Assembly (NCBI RefSeq): GCF_946227985.1
Contig: NZ_CAMKGL010000001.1
Coordinates: 1 to 64,000, forward strand
Length of the DNA stretch: 64,000 nucleotides
Origin: Serratia quinivorans
GTDB taxonomy: Bacteria; Pseudomonadota; Gammaproteobacteria; Enterobacterales; Enterobacteriaceae
Direction: 5' to 3'
In this document: in pieces, positions 36,942 to 47,833 of the stretch
How positions within the stretch are numbered: the first letter of the stretch is position 1
How the letters are laid out: each line of letters opens with the position of its first letter
Position numbers and translations under genes: made by a program
The notes under the pieces: generated by a model
What the model was told of the DNA's origin: nothing
Seen by the model: the letters and a program-made list of their open reading frames with translations, nothing else
Databases searched by the model: none

Positions 36942-37940
36942 ATGATGCAGGATTTGCGTCTGATATTAATCGTTGTTGGCGCGATCGCCATAATAGCGTT
37001 GTTATTGCACGGTCTTTGGACCAGTCGTAAGGAACGCTCATCGCTTTTTCGCGATCGCCCAGCCAAACGTTCCAAAAAGGAACGTGAACAATCCCCGATC
37101 GACGAACTCGATGAAGGTGTGGGGGAGGTGCGTGTACGCTCCGCTCACCCGGAAGACGAGCCGTCCTTTGGTCATTTCGATGCCGCTCGCGAAGAACCCG
37201 TGGTTGCGCCCAAGCCCGCTCCGGCGGCTGAGCCAGCACCGCGTGCCGTTCAACCGGCTGCCCATCAGACTCCGCCACCGCTGTCTCAGCGGCCGGATTA
37301 TGATGACATCCTGTTGGATAACTACGCGCAGGACGAAGACGACGAGCCGCAGCAGCCTGCGCCGCGCCGTGAACCGCGCGTTGACGATCTCCCGCCTGTG
37401 GCACCTGCAGCAGAGCCGGCGTTCCATGCCGAACCTGCTCATCAACCGCAGCCGGAAGTGAAACCAGCGGTGGCGCACGAGCCTCAGCCTGCTCCAGCTG
37501 CCATCAAACCGGCAAAACTGAAAGAAACCGTACTGGTGCTGCATGTTACCGCACATCAGGGGGGCGTGATCGGCGGCGAAATTCTGCTGCAGAGCGTGCT
37601 GCAGGCGGGCTTCCAGTTTGGCGAAATGGGCATCTTCCATCGCCATATCAGTCCTGCGGGCAGCGGTCCTGTGCTGTTCAGCCTGGCGAATATGGTTAAG
37701 CCAGGGTCCTTTGATCCTGAGATGATGTCCGATTTCTCTACGCCGGGCGTGTCGATGTTCATGATGGTGCCGTCTTATGGCGACGCTAATCAGAACTTCA
37801 AGCTGATGCTGCAGTCGGCACAGCGGATCGCCGACGATGTGGGCGGTGTGGTGCTGGACGATGAGCGCCGCATGATGACCCCGCAGAAGCTGGAAACCTA
37901 CAAAGCGCGCCTTCGTGAAGTGTTGGAAAACAACGCCTGA
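36942..37940 (+). CDS. zipA: cell division protein ZipA
   Basis: This 332-residue protein has an N-terminal membrane anchor (about 5-27, [20 protein letters not shown]). A basic then acidic region, a long Pro/Gln/Ala-rich linker (about 80-190) and a C-terminal FtsZ-binding domain (about 190-332, starting [15 protein letters not shown]) follow. It tethers FtsZ to the inner membrane at the septum. I chose ATG 36942 (MMQDLRL) to match the family; the open frame runs 72 bp further upstream. Confidence 0.96.
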   Translation: MMQDLRLILIVVGAIAIIALLLHGLWTSRKERSSLFRDRPAKRSKKEREQSPIDELDEGVGEVRVRSAHPEDEPSFGHFDAAREEPVVAPKPAPAAEPAPRAVQPAAHQTPPPLSQRPDYDDILLDNYAQDEDDEPQQPAPRREPRVDDLPPVAPAAEPAFHAEPAHQPQPEVKPAVAHEPQPAPAAIKPAKLKETVLVLHVTAHQGGVIGGEILLQSVLQAGFQFGEMGIFHRHISPAGSGPVLFSLANMVKPGSFDPEMMSDFSTPGVSMFMMVPSYGDANQNFKLMLQSAQRIADDVGGVVLDDERRMMTPQKLETYKARLREVLENNA

Positions 37941-37977
37941 TCGACGGCCACGCGCACTGAACATCCGTAACAACAAA

Positions 37978-38001
37978 GCCCCCGCTTGCCGGGGGTTTTT
38001 T
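37978..38001 (+). terminator. terminator of zipA
   Basis: CCCCC (37979-37983) pairs with GGGGG (37991-37995) over a short GC-containing loop, followed by six T residues. It lies 38 bp past zipA and 18 bp before ligA. Confidence 0.85.
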
Positions 38002-38015
38002 ATCTTTGATGGTGA

Positions 38016-40039
<2,024 letters not shown>

Positions 40040-40040
<1 letters not shown>

Positions 40041-40255
40041 TGGAGAAAGAGAATCTGTTGGAGATTGCCAATACGGTAATGCCGTTCGGCAAGTATCAGG
40101 GGCGGGTGCTGATTGACCTGCCCGAAGAATACCTGCTGTGGTTTGCCCGCAAAGGGGAGTTCCCCCAGGGCAAGCTGGGTATGCTGATGGAAATGACGTT
40201 GGCGATTAAAATTGAAGGGCTCGACCACCTGGTCAAGCCGTTGAAGAAAAGTTGA
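40040..40255 (+). CDS. ypeB: YpeB, DUF3820 family protein
   Basis: This 71-residue protein has the DUF3820 core MPFGKYQGRVLIDLPEEYLL followed by WFARKGEFPQG. It overlaps the ligA stop by one base and follows ligA as in E. coli. Such small proteins resemble a putative quorum-sensing or DNA-related fold in DUF3820 annotations, but no function is established. Confidence 0.9.
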
Positions 40256-40261
40256 GTTGCC

Positions 40262-40291
40262 GGGTGCGGTGTCTGCCGCACCCATTTATTT
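40262..40291 (+). terminator. hairpin between ypeB and yfeH
   Basis: GGGTGCGG (40262-40269) pairs with CCGCACCC (40276-40283), followed by ATTTATTT. It lies just past ypeB and ends at the yfeH stop. Confidence 0.55.
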
Positions 40292-41282
40292 ATTCCCGCA
40301 CGGCTTGCGCGTTGGGCGCCGCCTGTTGTTCCTGCTGTTTTTTCTGATAGCGTCGTGCCAATACTGCGCAGGTCATCAATTGCACCTGATGGAACACCAT
40401 CAGCGGCAGCACCATAATGCCCACGGTCGAGGCCGGAAACAGGATATTGGCCATCGGGATACCGTTCGCCAGGCTTTTCTTCGAGCCGCAGAACACGATG
40501 GTGATTTCGTCGGCTTTGCTAAAGCCCAGCCAGCGTGCCATATAAGTATTCACCACCAGCACAATCGTCAGCAGCACCAGGCTGCCCACCACAATAAATA
40601 CCAGCGAACCGATGCCGACCTGATGCCAGATGCCATGCGTCACCGCCTCGCTAAAGGCGGCATACACCACCAGCAGAATTGAGGTCTGGTCGGTCTTGCC
40701 AATCAGTTTGCGGTTGCGTTCAATCCATTTGCCGATCAGCGGCCGTGACAGATGTCCGGCAACAAACGGTACCAGCAATTGCAGCACGATGGAGCCAACC
40801 TGTTGCAGACTGCCGGTTTCCCCGTGCACATTCATCAACAGCCCGACCAGCAGTGGCGAGACGAAAATCCCCAACAGGCTTGAAGCCGAAGCGCTGCATA
40901 CCGCAGCGGCCACGTTGCCGCCCGCCAGCGAGGTAAAGGCAATGGCCGATTGCACGGTTGCGGGCAGAATACACAGGTAGATAAAGCCGGAATACAGTTC
41001 GGGGCTAACGTTGACCGGTGACCACCATTTAAACAGTACGCCGAGCGTCGGGAAAATAATAAAGGTGCTGAACATCACCCACAGGTGCAGCCGCCAGTTG
41101 TTGCTGCCGGCCAGAATGGCTTCGCGTGACAGCTTGGCACCGTGCATAAAGAACAGCAGGGCGATGGCGGCGATGGTCAGCGCGTTCAGCCAGCCGACGA
41201 ACTCGCCGCGCGCCGGCAGGAACGAAGCCAGCAGCACGGTGGCGATCAGCGTCAGGGTAAAGCGATCGGGCAAAAATCTCAT
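40290..41282 (-). CDS. yfeH: YfeH, bile acid:sodium symporter-family membrane protein
   Basis: This 330-residue protein has about nine or ten membrane segments and belongs to the BASS superfamily (YfeH/SBF-like). Stretches such as YLCILPATVQSAIAFTSLAG and FCGSKKSLANGIPMA are typical. It is divergent from yfeR, as in E. coli. The substrate is unknown. The C-terminal tail is rich in Gln and Ala. Confidence 0.9.
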   Translation of the reverse strand: MRFLPDRFTLTLIATVLLASFLPARGEFVGWLNALTIAAIALLFFMHGAKLSREAILAGSNNWRLHLWVMFSTFIIFPTLGVLFKWWSPVNVSPELYSGFIYLCILPATVQSAIAFTSLAGGNVAAAVCSASASSLLGIFVSPLLVGLLMNVHGETGSLQQVGSIVLQLLVPFVAGHLSRPLIGKWIERNRKLIGKTDQTSILLVVYAAFSEAVTHGIWHQVGIGSLVFIVVGSLVLLTIVLVVNTYMARWLGFSKADEITIVFCGSKKSLANGIPMANILFPASTVGIMVLPLMVFHQVQLMTCAVLARRYQKKQQEQQAAPNAQAVRE

Positions 41283-41337
41283 GGCGACGTACTCGAAGAA
41301 AAATCAATGCGCCCATTGTCGCGCGACCGGATATAAT

Positions 41338-41359
41338 AATTAAATTGATTTATTTAATT
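41338..41359. promoter_or_regulatory. candidate YfeR operator
   Basis: AATTAAAT and ATTTAATT form perfect inverted 8-bp arms separated by 6 bp in the 95-bp gap between divergent yfeH and yfeR. LysR regulators often bind such dyads between themselves and a divergent target. Confidence 0.4.
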
Positions 41360-41377
41360 CATATATGAATAAAAAAC

Positions 41378-42298
41378 ATGAATTACTCGCTTAAACAACT
41401 CAAAGTCTTTGTCGCTATTGCCCGGCACCGCAGTTTCAGCCGGGCCGGCGAGGCCATTGGCCTGACCCAGTCGGCGGTCAGCCACAGCGTGAAAGAGCTG
41501 GAGGCGGAGGTCGGCGTTCGCCTGCTCGATCGCACCACTCGTGAAGTGCTGCTGACCGACGCCGGGCAACGGTTGGCTAACCGGGTTGAACGTTTGCTGG
41601 ATGAGTTGCAGTCGTCATTGTTGGATGCGCGCAGCTTTGGCGTACAACGCAGCGGCACGGTGCGGGTGGCATCGAGCCAGACCATCTCCGCGCACCTGAT
41701 GCCGCAGTGCATTGCCGCCGGGGAAAAGCAATATCCGGATATCCGCATCATGCTGCGTGACCAGGCGCAGCAGCAGGTGTTGCACAGCATTCGTAATGCA
41801 GAGGTCGATTTTGGCATCGTGGTCGATCCGGTGCAGGCGTTGGATCTGGACTGCGAACCGATCCTGCACGAGCCTTTCCTGCTGTTGTGTCGTAACGATC
41901 ATCCGTTTGCCGAATTGCCCGAGGTGCACTGGGCGACTCTCAGCGGTAGCCGTCTGGTGTTGCAGGATTATGCCTCCGGTAGTCGGCCACTGATTGACAG
42001 CGCGCTGCGCCAACAAGGGGTGGAGGCGACGGTGGTGCAGGAGATCGGCCATCCGGCCACGCTGTTTCCTATGGTAGCCGCGGGTATTGGCATCAGTATC
42101 TTTCCGGCGCTGGCGTTACCCTTGCCGGAAGGCGGCCAGTTGAAGGTTCGCCGACTGGTGCCGGAAATCAACCGTGCGCTGATGCTGGTGCGGCGTAAAA
42201 ACCGCTCTCTGACCCCAGCGGCAGAGGTCATCTGGCAGGTGGTGGGGCAGCAGGCGGCCTTGCTGCAACAACAGCGTCAGCTGCAGGCGGATTACTGA
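41378..42298 (+). CDS. yfeR: LysR-family regulator YfeR
   Basis: This 306-residue regulator has a winged helix-turn-helix (about 18-40, [21 protein letters not shown]). A C-terminal substrate-binding-like domain follows. It is divergent from yfeH, the same arrangement as in E. coli, so it probably controls that transporter. Its stop lies one base before the stop of the convergent FlxA-like gene. Confidence 0.9.
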   Translation: MNYSLKQLKVFVAIARHRSFSRAGEAIGLTQSAVSHSVKELEAEVGVRLLDRTTREVLLTDAGQRLANRVERLLDELQSSLLDARSFGVQRSGTVRVASSQTISAHLMPQCIAAGEKQYPDIRIMLRDQAQQQVLHSIRNAEVDFGIVVDPVQALDLDCEPILHEPFLLLCRNDHPFAELPEVHWATLSGSRLVLQDYASGSRPLIDSALRQQGVEATVVQEIGHPATLFPMVAAGIGISIFPALALPLPEGGQLKVRRLVPEINRALMLVRRKNRSLTPAAEVIWQVVGQQAALLQQQRQLQADY

Positions 42299-42299
42299 G

Positions 42300-42776
42300 T
42301 CAAATATACACATCCACGGCATTAAGTGCGGTTGGGCGGTTGATGCCGTCGCCCTTGGTCGGCGCGATACTCTCGGCAGCTTTAGCCATTTGCTCTGCCT
42401 GCTGTTTTTCCATCTCTTCTTTCTGAATGCGCGCGATCTCGGCCTGCAGCATTTTGATCTGCGCCTGAATCAGCTGTTTCTGTTTTTCAATTTCTTTGGG
42501 ATCGGCATCCGAGTCTTTCAGGTCTGCCAGTTTCTGTTGCAGCCCCTGGATTTGTTTGTTCAGCGACTTGATACGCGCTGAAGCGCTGCTGTCGGCCACT
42601 TTCACTTGTTCGTTACCGTCAGTTTCCCTGGCTTCTTTCATCTTGCCGCCTTCCGGCTGCTGGTTGACCGGCTTGGCCATCAGCAATTGGCCTTGGTTAC
42701 CGGGGGCGCTAAAAACGTTGCTGATGCCGGGTACGGTGTTTTTCACCGGGACAATCATGGTAATGCTGGTCGACAT
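42300..42776 (-). CDS. FlxA-like coiled-coil protein
   Basis: This 158-residue protein has a coiled coil (about 65-130, repeated KSLNKQIQGLQQKLADLKDS pattern), rich in Lys, Gln and Glu, with disordered ends. It fits the FlxA-like family, named from a flagellum-controlled E. coli gene, but the function is unknown. No signal peptide is seen. It converges with yfeR. The same-strand nucleotidyltransferase is 59 bp upstream. Confidence 0.7.
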   Translation of the reverse strand: MSTSITMIVPVKNTVPGISNVFSAPGNQGQLLMAKPVNQQPEGGKMKEARETDGNEQVKVADSSASARIKSLNKQIQGLQQKLADLKDSDADPKEIEKQKQLIQAQIKMLQAEIARIQKEEMEKQQAEQMAKAAESIAPTKGDGINRPTALNAVDVYI

Positions 42777-42835
42777 AACACTCTCCCTGAGTTTTGATTC
42801 CGCTGCTCAGGGTATCGGCAGAATGGGATAAAACT

Positions 42836-43384
42836 TTACCCGCGGATTTGCCGCAGGCGCGGCCAGCGTTGTAACCAGCCTTTGTCGATCACCCGCTGTT
42901 CATAAGCGGCGAGGTCGCCGTTTTTGGCATTGAAGGTGATGGTGTCATCGAACAGCCCATCGAGGCCAAAGGGCGCGACCAGCTGTAGGTTGTCGTCCGC
43001 ATTCAGTCGCACGCCCACCGCCGTTTCCAGCTCGGTCCAATAGCTGATGGCGTCTTCGCTGCTAAGGTAGGGCGCTCGACCACTGCGCAGGTGCATGCGC
43101 GCCTGATTTTTCACTGACCAGGGCTGTGGCAACCATTCTTGTAACCGTGTTTCCAGCATCAGGTCACGCTCCGCTTCCGGGCGCTGTGCGTCAAAATGGA
43201 TCACGTCGATGTCGTTGAGTGGCGTTGGCATGGCGTAATCGTGCAGCCGATCCCATACCAGATTACGCACAAAGCCGGCACCCAGGCACCAGTCATTCAG
43301 ACCGAGCCGACGGGCGGTGCGCAATATCGTCATTCTTTCACTATCTTGCTGTAACCATTGGATAATTTTTTGTTGCCGGGTCAT
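42836..43384 (-). CDS. nucleotidyltransferase-family protein (DUF925-like)
   Basis: This 182-residue protein has the motif LGAGFVRNLVWDRLHDY followed by NDIDVIHFD, the pattern of the nucleotidyltransferase family PF06042. The acidic pair in DID is the likely metal site. The reaction and substrate are unknown. The start has GAGAGG upstream. It is divergent from eutB. Confidence 0.82.
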   Translation of the reverse strand: MTRQQKIIQWLQQDSERMTILRTARRLGLNDWCLGAGFVRNLVWDRLHDYAMPTPLNDIDVIHFDAQRPEAERDLMLETRLQEWLPQPWSVKNQARMHLRSGRAPYLSSEDAISYWTELETAVGVRLNADDNLQLVAPFGLDGLFDDTITFNAKNGDLAAYEQRVIDKGWLQRWPRLRQIRG

Positions 43385-43524
43385 TACCTCTCCTTTGTTG
43401 CGGCTACTGTAACCCGAAGCGGCCGTGGGTGAAACCGCAGGAGAATATATTCGCCGGTCGACTGACTACACTTGGTACAGGGTTTGCAACTTCAGGTAAG
43501 CATTCAGGCAGAACAGGGGACGCT

Positions 43525-44910
43525 ATGTATCAGGCAACGCTTAGCCGGCGCAGCTATCGTTTCAGCGATTTACGTCAGTTGATGGCCAAGGCTTCACCGG
43601 CCCGTTCCGGCGACTATCTGGCGGAAGTGGCGGCGGACAGCGCAGAGGAGCGCATGGCTGCACGTATAGCGCTGGCGGAGGTGCCGCTGAAAACGTTCCT
43701 CCAGCAGTTGCTGGTGCCCTATGAACAAGACGAGGTCACTCGGCTGATTATCGATAGCCACGACGCATTGGCCTTTGCGCCAATTTCACACCTGACGGTG
43801 GGGGATTTTCGTGACTGGTTGCTGAGTGAACAGGCGGACAGCGCGATGCTGGCGCAGGTGGCGACCGGCATTACGCCGGAAATGGCGGCGGCGGTGAGTA
43901 AGCTGATGCGTAATCAGGATCTGATCCTGGTGGCCAAAAAATGCCGGGTGATTACGCGTTTTCGTAACACTATTGGCCTGCCGGGCCACCTGAGCGTGCG
44001 GCTGCAACCGAACCATCCAACCGACAGCTTACAGGGCATCGCGGCCAGCATGCTCGACGGCCTGCTGTACGGCAGCGGTGACGCGGTGGTGGGCATCAAC
44101 CCGGCCAGTGACAGCCTGCCGCTGCTGGAAAAACTCAATTACATGCTGGACGACGTGATCCAGCGTTTCGCCATTCCTACCCAATCCTGCGTGCTGACGC
44201 ACGTCACCAATACGCTGCGGCTAATAGAGCGCGGTGCACCGGTGGATTTGGTATTCCAGTCGATCGCCGGAACCGAGGCGGCCAACAGCGGTTTTGGCAT
44301 TAATCTGGCGCTGCTGGCGGAGGCACAGCAGGCGGCGCTGAGCCTCAATCGCGGTACTCTGGGCAATAACGTCATGTATTTTGAAACCGGGCAGGGCAGC
44401 TGCCTATCGTCCAATGCGCACCACTGCGTCGATCAGCAAACCTGCGAAGCACGTGCTTACGCGGTGGCGCGACATTTCTCTCCGTTGCTGATCAACACCG
44501 TGGTCGGGTTTATCGGCCCTGAGTATTTGTATGATGGTAAGCAGATTATCCGTGCCGGGTTGGAGGATCACTTCTGCGGCAAGCTGCTAGGCCTGCCGCT
44601 GGGTTGCGACGTGTGTTACACCAACCACGCAGAGGCGGATCAGGACGACATGGACACCTTGTTGACGCTGCTGGCTACCGCCGGGCTGACCTTCCTGATA
44701 GGCGTACCGGGAGCAGATGACATCATGCTCAATTACCAAAGCACTTCATTCCATGACGCACTGTACATCCGCGAACTATTGGGGCTGAAGCACGCGCCGG
44801 AGTTCGCCGACTGGCTGACGAAAATGCATATCACCGACGAGCTGGGCCGACTGCGCGACACCGCGGCCAATCACCCGTTGTTGCTGGCGTTACAGGGAGA
44901 GCAACCATGA
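43525..44910 (+). CDS. eutB: ethanolamine ammonia-lyase large subunit
   Basis: This 461-residue subunit, slightly longer than the usual 453, forms the adenosylcobalamin-dependent lyase with EutC. It splits ethanolamine to acetaldehyde and ammonia. I chose ATG 43525 (MYQATLSRRSYRF), with AGGGGAC upstream; the frame is open for another 96 bp. It overlaps eutC by 4 bp. No permease (eat), reactivase (eutA) or microcompartment gene is nearby. Confidence 0.95.
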   Translation: MYQATLSRRSYRFSDLRQLMAKASPARSGDYLAEVAADSAEERMAARIALAEVPLKTFLQQLLVPYEQDEVTRLIIDSHDALAFAPISHLTVGDFRDWLLSEQADSAMLAQVATGITPEMAAAVSKLMRNQDLILVAKKCRVITRFRNTIGLPGHLSVRLQPNHPTDSLQGIAASMLDGLLYGSGDAVVGINPASDSLPLLEKLNYMLDDVIQRFAIPTQSCVLTHVTNTLRLIERGAPVDLVFQSIAGTEAANSGFGINLALLAEAQQAALSLNRGTLGNNVMYFETGQGSCLSSNAHHCVDQQTCEARAYAVARHFSPLLINTVVGFIGPEYLYDGKQIIRAGLEDHFCGKLLGLPLGCDVCYTNHAEADQDDMDTLLTLLATAGLTFLIGVPGADDIMLNYQSTSFHDALYIRELLGLKHAPEFADWLTKMHITDELGRLRDTAANHPLLLALQGEQP

Positions 44911-45698
44911 GCAAGCCGGTTCACGTTAACCGTTGGGATGCGCTGCGTGCCTTTACCGATGCGCGCATTGCGCTGGGGCGCACCGGCTCCAGTTTACCGA
45001 CCCAGGAACTGCTTAAATTTGGCCTGGCGCATGCACAGGCGCGAGATGCGGTGCACCAGCCGTTTGACAGCGATACGTTGGGCGGGGCGTTGCAGGATCA
45101 GGGTTGGCAAACCTTGACGGTGCACAGTCAGGCCGTCGATCGTACCGCTTATCTCAGCCGGCCGGATCTGGGGCGTCGGTTGGCCGCGGACAGCCGTAGC
45201 CTGCTGCTGGGGTTGCCTGACAAGCCGGTGGATTTATTGCTGGTGGTGGCGGACGGATTGTCCTCCAAGGCGGTGCATCGGCAGGCACTGCCGTTGTTGC
45301 AGGCGCTGCGGCCTTATCTCGAATTATTGGGGCTTTCGCTGGCACCGCTGGTGCTGGCGCATCAGTCACGGGTGGCGTTGGGGGATGATATCGGCGAATG
45401 TTTAGGGGCCAGAGCGGTAGCGATGTTGATTGGTGAACGGCCGGGCCTGTCATCCCCGGACAGCCTGGGGATCTACCTCACCTGGGGGCCGAATACCGAG
45501 CGGCGTGAGTCGGAACGTAATTGCATTTCCAACGTCCGTCCGGAGGGGCTGGACTACCCGCAGGCGGCGTTCAAACTGGCGTGGCTGCTGGAACAGGCAT
45601 TTCAGCGCCGACTGACTGGCATAGAATTGAAGGACGAAAGCGATAACCCGGCGTTGCAGGGGCGAATAACACCGCTTCATTCCCAGCTCGGTGGTTGA
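44907..45698 (+). CDS. eutC: ethanolamine ammonia-lyase small subunit
   Basis: This 263-residue subunit completes the lyase with EutB. Family stretches include ARIALGRTGSSLPTQELLKF and the NCISNVRPEGLDYPQA motif that contacts cobalamin. Its ATG overlaps the eutB stop. Its last 22 bp overlap the 3' end of the convergent LysR gene, so no terminator separates them. Confidence 0.95.
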   Translation: MSKPVHVNRWDALRAFTDARIALGRTGSSLPTQELLKFGLAHAQARDAVHQPFDSDTLGGALQDQGWQTLTVHSQAVDRTAYLSRPDLGRRLAADSRSLLLGLPDKPVDLLLVVADGLSSKAVHRQALPLLQALRPYLELLGLSLAPLVLAHQSRVALGDDIGECLGARAVAMLIGERPGLSSPDSLGIYLTWGPNTERRESERNCISNVRPEGLDYPQAAFKLAWLLEQAFQRRLTGIELKDESDNPALQGRITPLHSQLGG

Positions 45699-46579
45699 CC
45701 GATACCTTGTTTGAGTAAGCTGATGAACAGATTCAAGCGGGCGGAAACCTTGGCCACCGGCCGCAGCAGATAAATACCCTGTTGGTCCTGGCGGGGATCT
45801 TCCAGTACCGGCAGCAACCGACCTGCCTGAATATCCGGCCCGACCACCCAATTGGGCAAAAAGGTGATCCCCATCCCCAGCAGTGCAGCTTCGCGCTGAG
45901 CGGTAAAATCATCGCAGCGCAGTACCAGGCTGCAGCGGTCCATCAAAGAGGCACTGAGGATCTGCGCCCAGCAGGCCGGCTGTTGCTTATGGTAGCGGGC
46001 AATCAGCCGATGTTGCGGCAAAGCGTTCAGATCGGCAGGCCTGCCGTAGCGAGCGAGATAATCAGGGCTGGCGCACATGACCCAACGTTGGGTGGCTATC
46101 CGGCTGGCGTACAGCCCACTGTCTTTCTGCTCGCCGATGCGAATGGCGGCATCCAACAGTTCCTGCGTCGGATCGGTCTGGCGCTCGGTTAAATCCAGTT
46201 CAACAAACAGTTGGGGATAGCGTTCGGCAAGCAGAGGCAACAGCGGCAGGATATAGGTTTTGCCAAAGGTCGGCAGGCAACTGATGCGCAAGGTACCTTG
46301 CGGTCTGTCGTTCAACGAAGTCAGTTCTGCGCGGATATCGCTGATGTCTGTCAGCAAGGTAGTGGCGCGCGCCTGCAACATTTCTCCGGCATCTGTCAGC
46401 ATCAGGCCGCGCGTTGAGCGGATAAACAGCGTGGCGCCCAATGCATTTTCCAGCGCATCGACGTGGCGTACCAGGGACGAAGGCACCATGCCCAGCTTGC
46501 GGGCGGCGGCGGAGAAGCTGCCCAACAGGGCGACTTCGAGAAATATCGGCAGATGTTCAACATAGCGGGCGTCATTCAT
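45677..46579 (-). CDS. budR: LysR-family regulator next to budAB (BudR/SlaR-like)
   Basis: This 300-residue regulator has a helix-turn-helix (about 20-40, FSAAARKLGMVPSSLVRHVD) and a LysR effector domain. It is divergent from budAB, and Serratia bud loci are known to carry a LysR activator there, so BudR is the likely role. The start is uncertain. I chose ATG 46579 (MNDARYVEHLP), but no ribosome-binding site precedes it. A TATAAT lies 7 bp before it, which would give a leaderless transcript. An in-frame ATG at 46636 also exists. Confidence 0.78.
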   Translation of the reverse strand: MNDARYVEHLPIFLEVALLGSFSAAARKLGMVPSSLVRHVDALENALGATLFIRSTRGLMLTDAGEMLQARATTLLTDISDIRAELTSLNDRPQGTLRISCLPTFGKTYILPLLPLLAERYPQLFVELDLTERQTDPTQELLDAAIRIGEQKDSGLYASRIATQRWVMCASPDYLARYGRPADLNALPQHRLIARYHKQQPACWAQILSASLMDRCSLVLRCDDFTAQREAALLGMGITFLPNWVVGPDIQAGRLLPVLEDPRQDQQGIYLLRPVAKVSARLNLFISLLKQGIGQPPSWE

Positions 46580-46869
46580 TTTTGCATTATATGCAAAAGC
46601 GTTTCTTATGAATACCAGGTTCTCCGGCTGACGCATTACGGCTACTCTTTTATGGGGCTTATGGCAGGAAAGGATATGCCATGAATTCCACCGCACAGAG
46701 AAAATGCATAAAGCACGCGGTTTTTAGAACTTTAGAACACTCGTTTTCCCCAGGCCTTGCTGTGTGCCTGCGGTATTAATAGCTGTTTCAACACCAGATT
46801 AACCGTTCAATTTGGCGTCCTGTTTAACAACAATGGTTAGTGAAACTAAACCGTTGTTGACATTGGGCG

Positions 46870-46897
46870 CCGCCGGCCTGCCGTGCCGGTTTTTTTG
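46870..46897 (+). terminator. terminator-like hairpin in the budA leader, first
   Basis: CCGGC pairs with GCCGG around CTGCCGT, followed by seven T residues. It reads in the direction of budA, about 120 bp before it, so it may attenuate the operon. Confidence 0.55.
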
Positions 46898-46946
46898 TCG
46901 CCGATGGCTGAATCGTTCCAACTGAACGGGTTGCCGGCGACATCTT

Positions 46947-46970
46947 TGCTCACCCTCTGGTGAGCATTTT
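46947..46970 (+). terminator. terminator-like hairpin in the budA leader, second
   Basis: TGCTCACC (46947-46954) pairs with GGTGAGCA (46959-46966), loop CTCT, followed by TTTT. It is 44 bp before budA. Confidence 0.5.
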
Positions 46971-47014
46971 GAACGCACGGGGCATTTCACTCCGTGCTGG
47001 TGGAGGAGTATGTT

Positions 47015-47794
47015 ATGAACGAAGATCACGGGTGCGCCTGTGCACAGCATTTGGCGCAGGGTTTTGCCAGGCAGTCGCTGAGCGTTGGGGAGGGCGAGAT
47101 CTACCAAATCTCGCTGATGAGCGCGTTAATCAGCGGCGTTTATGAAGGGGAGGTCACTATTGCCGAGTTGCTCAGGCACGGTAATTTTGGCCTGGGGACT
47201 TTCAACCACCTGGACGGCGAACTGATCGCCTTCGACAAGGAAATTCACCAGTTGCGTGCCGACGGTAGCGCGCGGCCGGCCAGTCTGCAGCAGAAAACCC
47301 CGTTTGCCGTCGTCACCTTTTTCCAACCCAGCGTCACCCAACATTTCGATCGTCCGATCACCAAGGCGCAGCTGCACCAATGTATTGATGAACAGGTGGC
47401 TTCGCCGAATCTGTTCTGCGCGGTGCGTGTCGACGGCGAGTTCAGCCATGTGGAAACCCGCACCGTACCCCGTCAGGAACGCCCCTATCGCCCAATGCTG
47501 GAAGCGATTGAAGAGCAGCCCACCTTTGCCTTCCATCACTGCCAGGGCACGCTGGTCGGTTTTCGCTCGCCTGACTATATGCAGGGCGTTGGCGTGGCCG
47601 GTTATCACGAGCATTTTGTCACCGAAGATCGCAACGGCGGTGGGCACGTGCTGGATTACCAGCTCGACCACGGCCGTCTGCAATTTGGTGTGATCACCCG
47701 TCTCAATCTTCAGTTGCCGCATGACGCGGATTTTCTGCGCGCCGACCTCTGTCCAGAGGATTTGGACCGCGCAATTCGTTCTGCCGAGGGTTAA
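47015..47794 (+). CDS. budA: alpha-acetolactate decarboxylase
   Basis: This 259-residue enzyme converts acetolactate to acetoin, the step that leads to butanediol. Zinc histidines are visible in GYHEHFVTEDRNGGGHVLDY. I chose ATG 47015 (MNEDHGCACAQH) because GGAGGAG lies 6 bp before it; the frame extends 21 bp upstream. It is followed by budB after 39 bp. The catabolic pathway limits acidification during fermentation. Confidence 0.95.
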   Translation: MNEDHGCACAQHLAQGFARQSLSVGEGEIYQISLMSALISGVYEGEVTIAELLRHGNFGLGTFNHLDGELIAFDKEIHQLRADGSARPASLQQKTPFAVVTFFQPSVTQHFDRPITKAQLHQCIDEQVASPNLFCAVRVDGEFSHVETRTVPRQERPYRPMLEAIEEQPTFAFHHCQGTLVGFRSPDYMQGVGVAGYHEHFVTEDRNGGGHVLDYQLDHGRLQFGVITRLNLQLPHDADFLRADLCPEDLDRAIRSAEG

Positions 47795-47833
47795 TTCCGC
47801 GACAGTCTTGGGTTAGTTTTCAGGAGGTATTCC

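Larger units (their letters stand above)
46580..47014. promoter_or_regulatory. budR-budA intergenic region with stacked hairpins
   Basis: This 435-bp spacer starts with a 19-bp palindrome TTTTGCAT-TAT-ATGCAAAA (46580-46598) at the budR start. Further on are a 14-bp hairpin (46825-46858), a terminator-like hairpin with T7 (46870-46897), a second terminator-like hairpin (46947-46970) and a hairpin just before the ribosome-binding site (46975-46997). No gene is visible in it. Confidence 0.6.
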
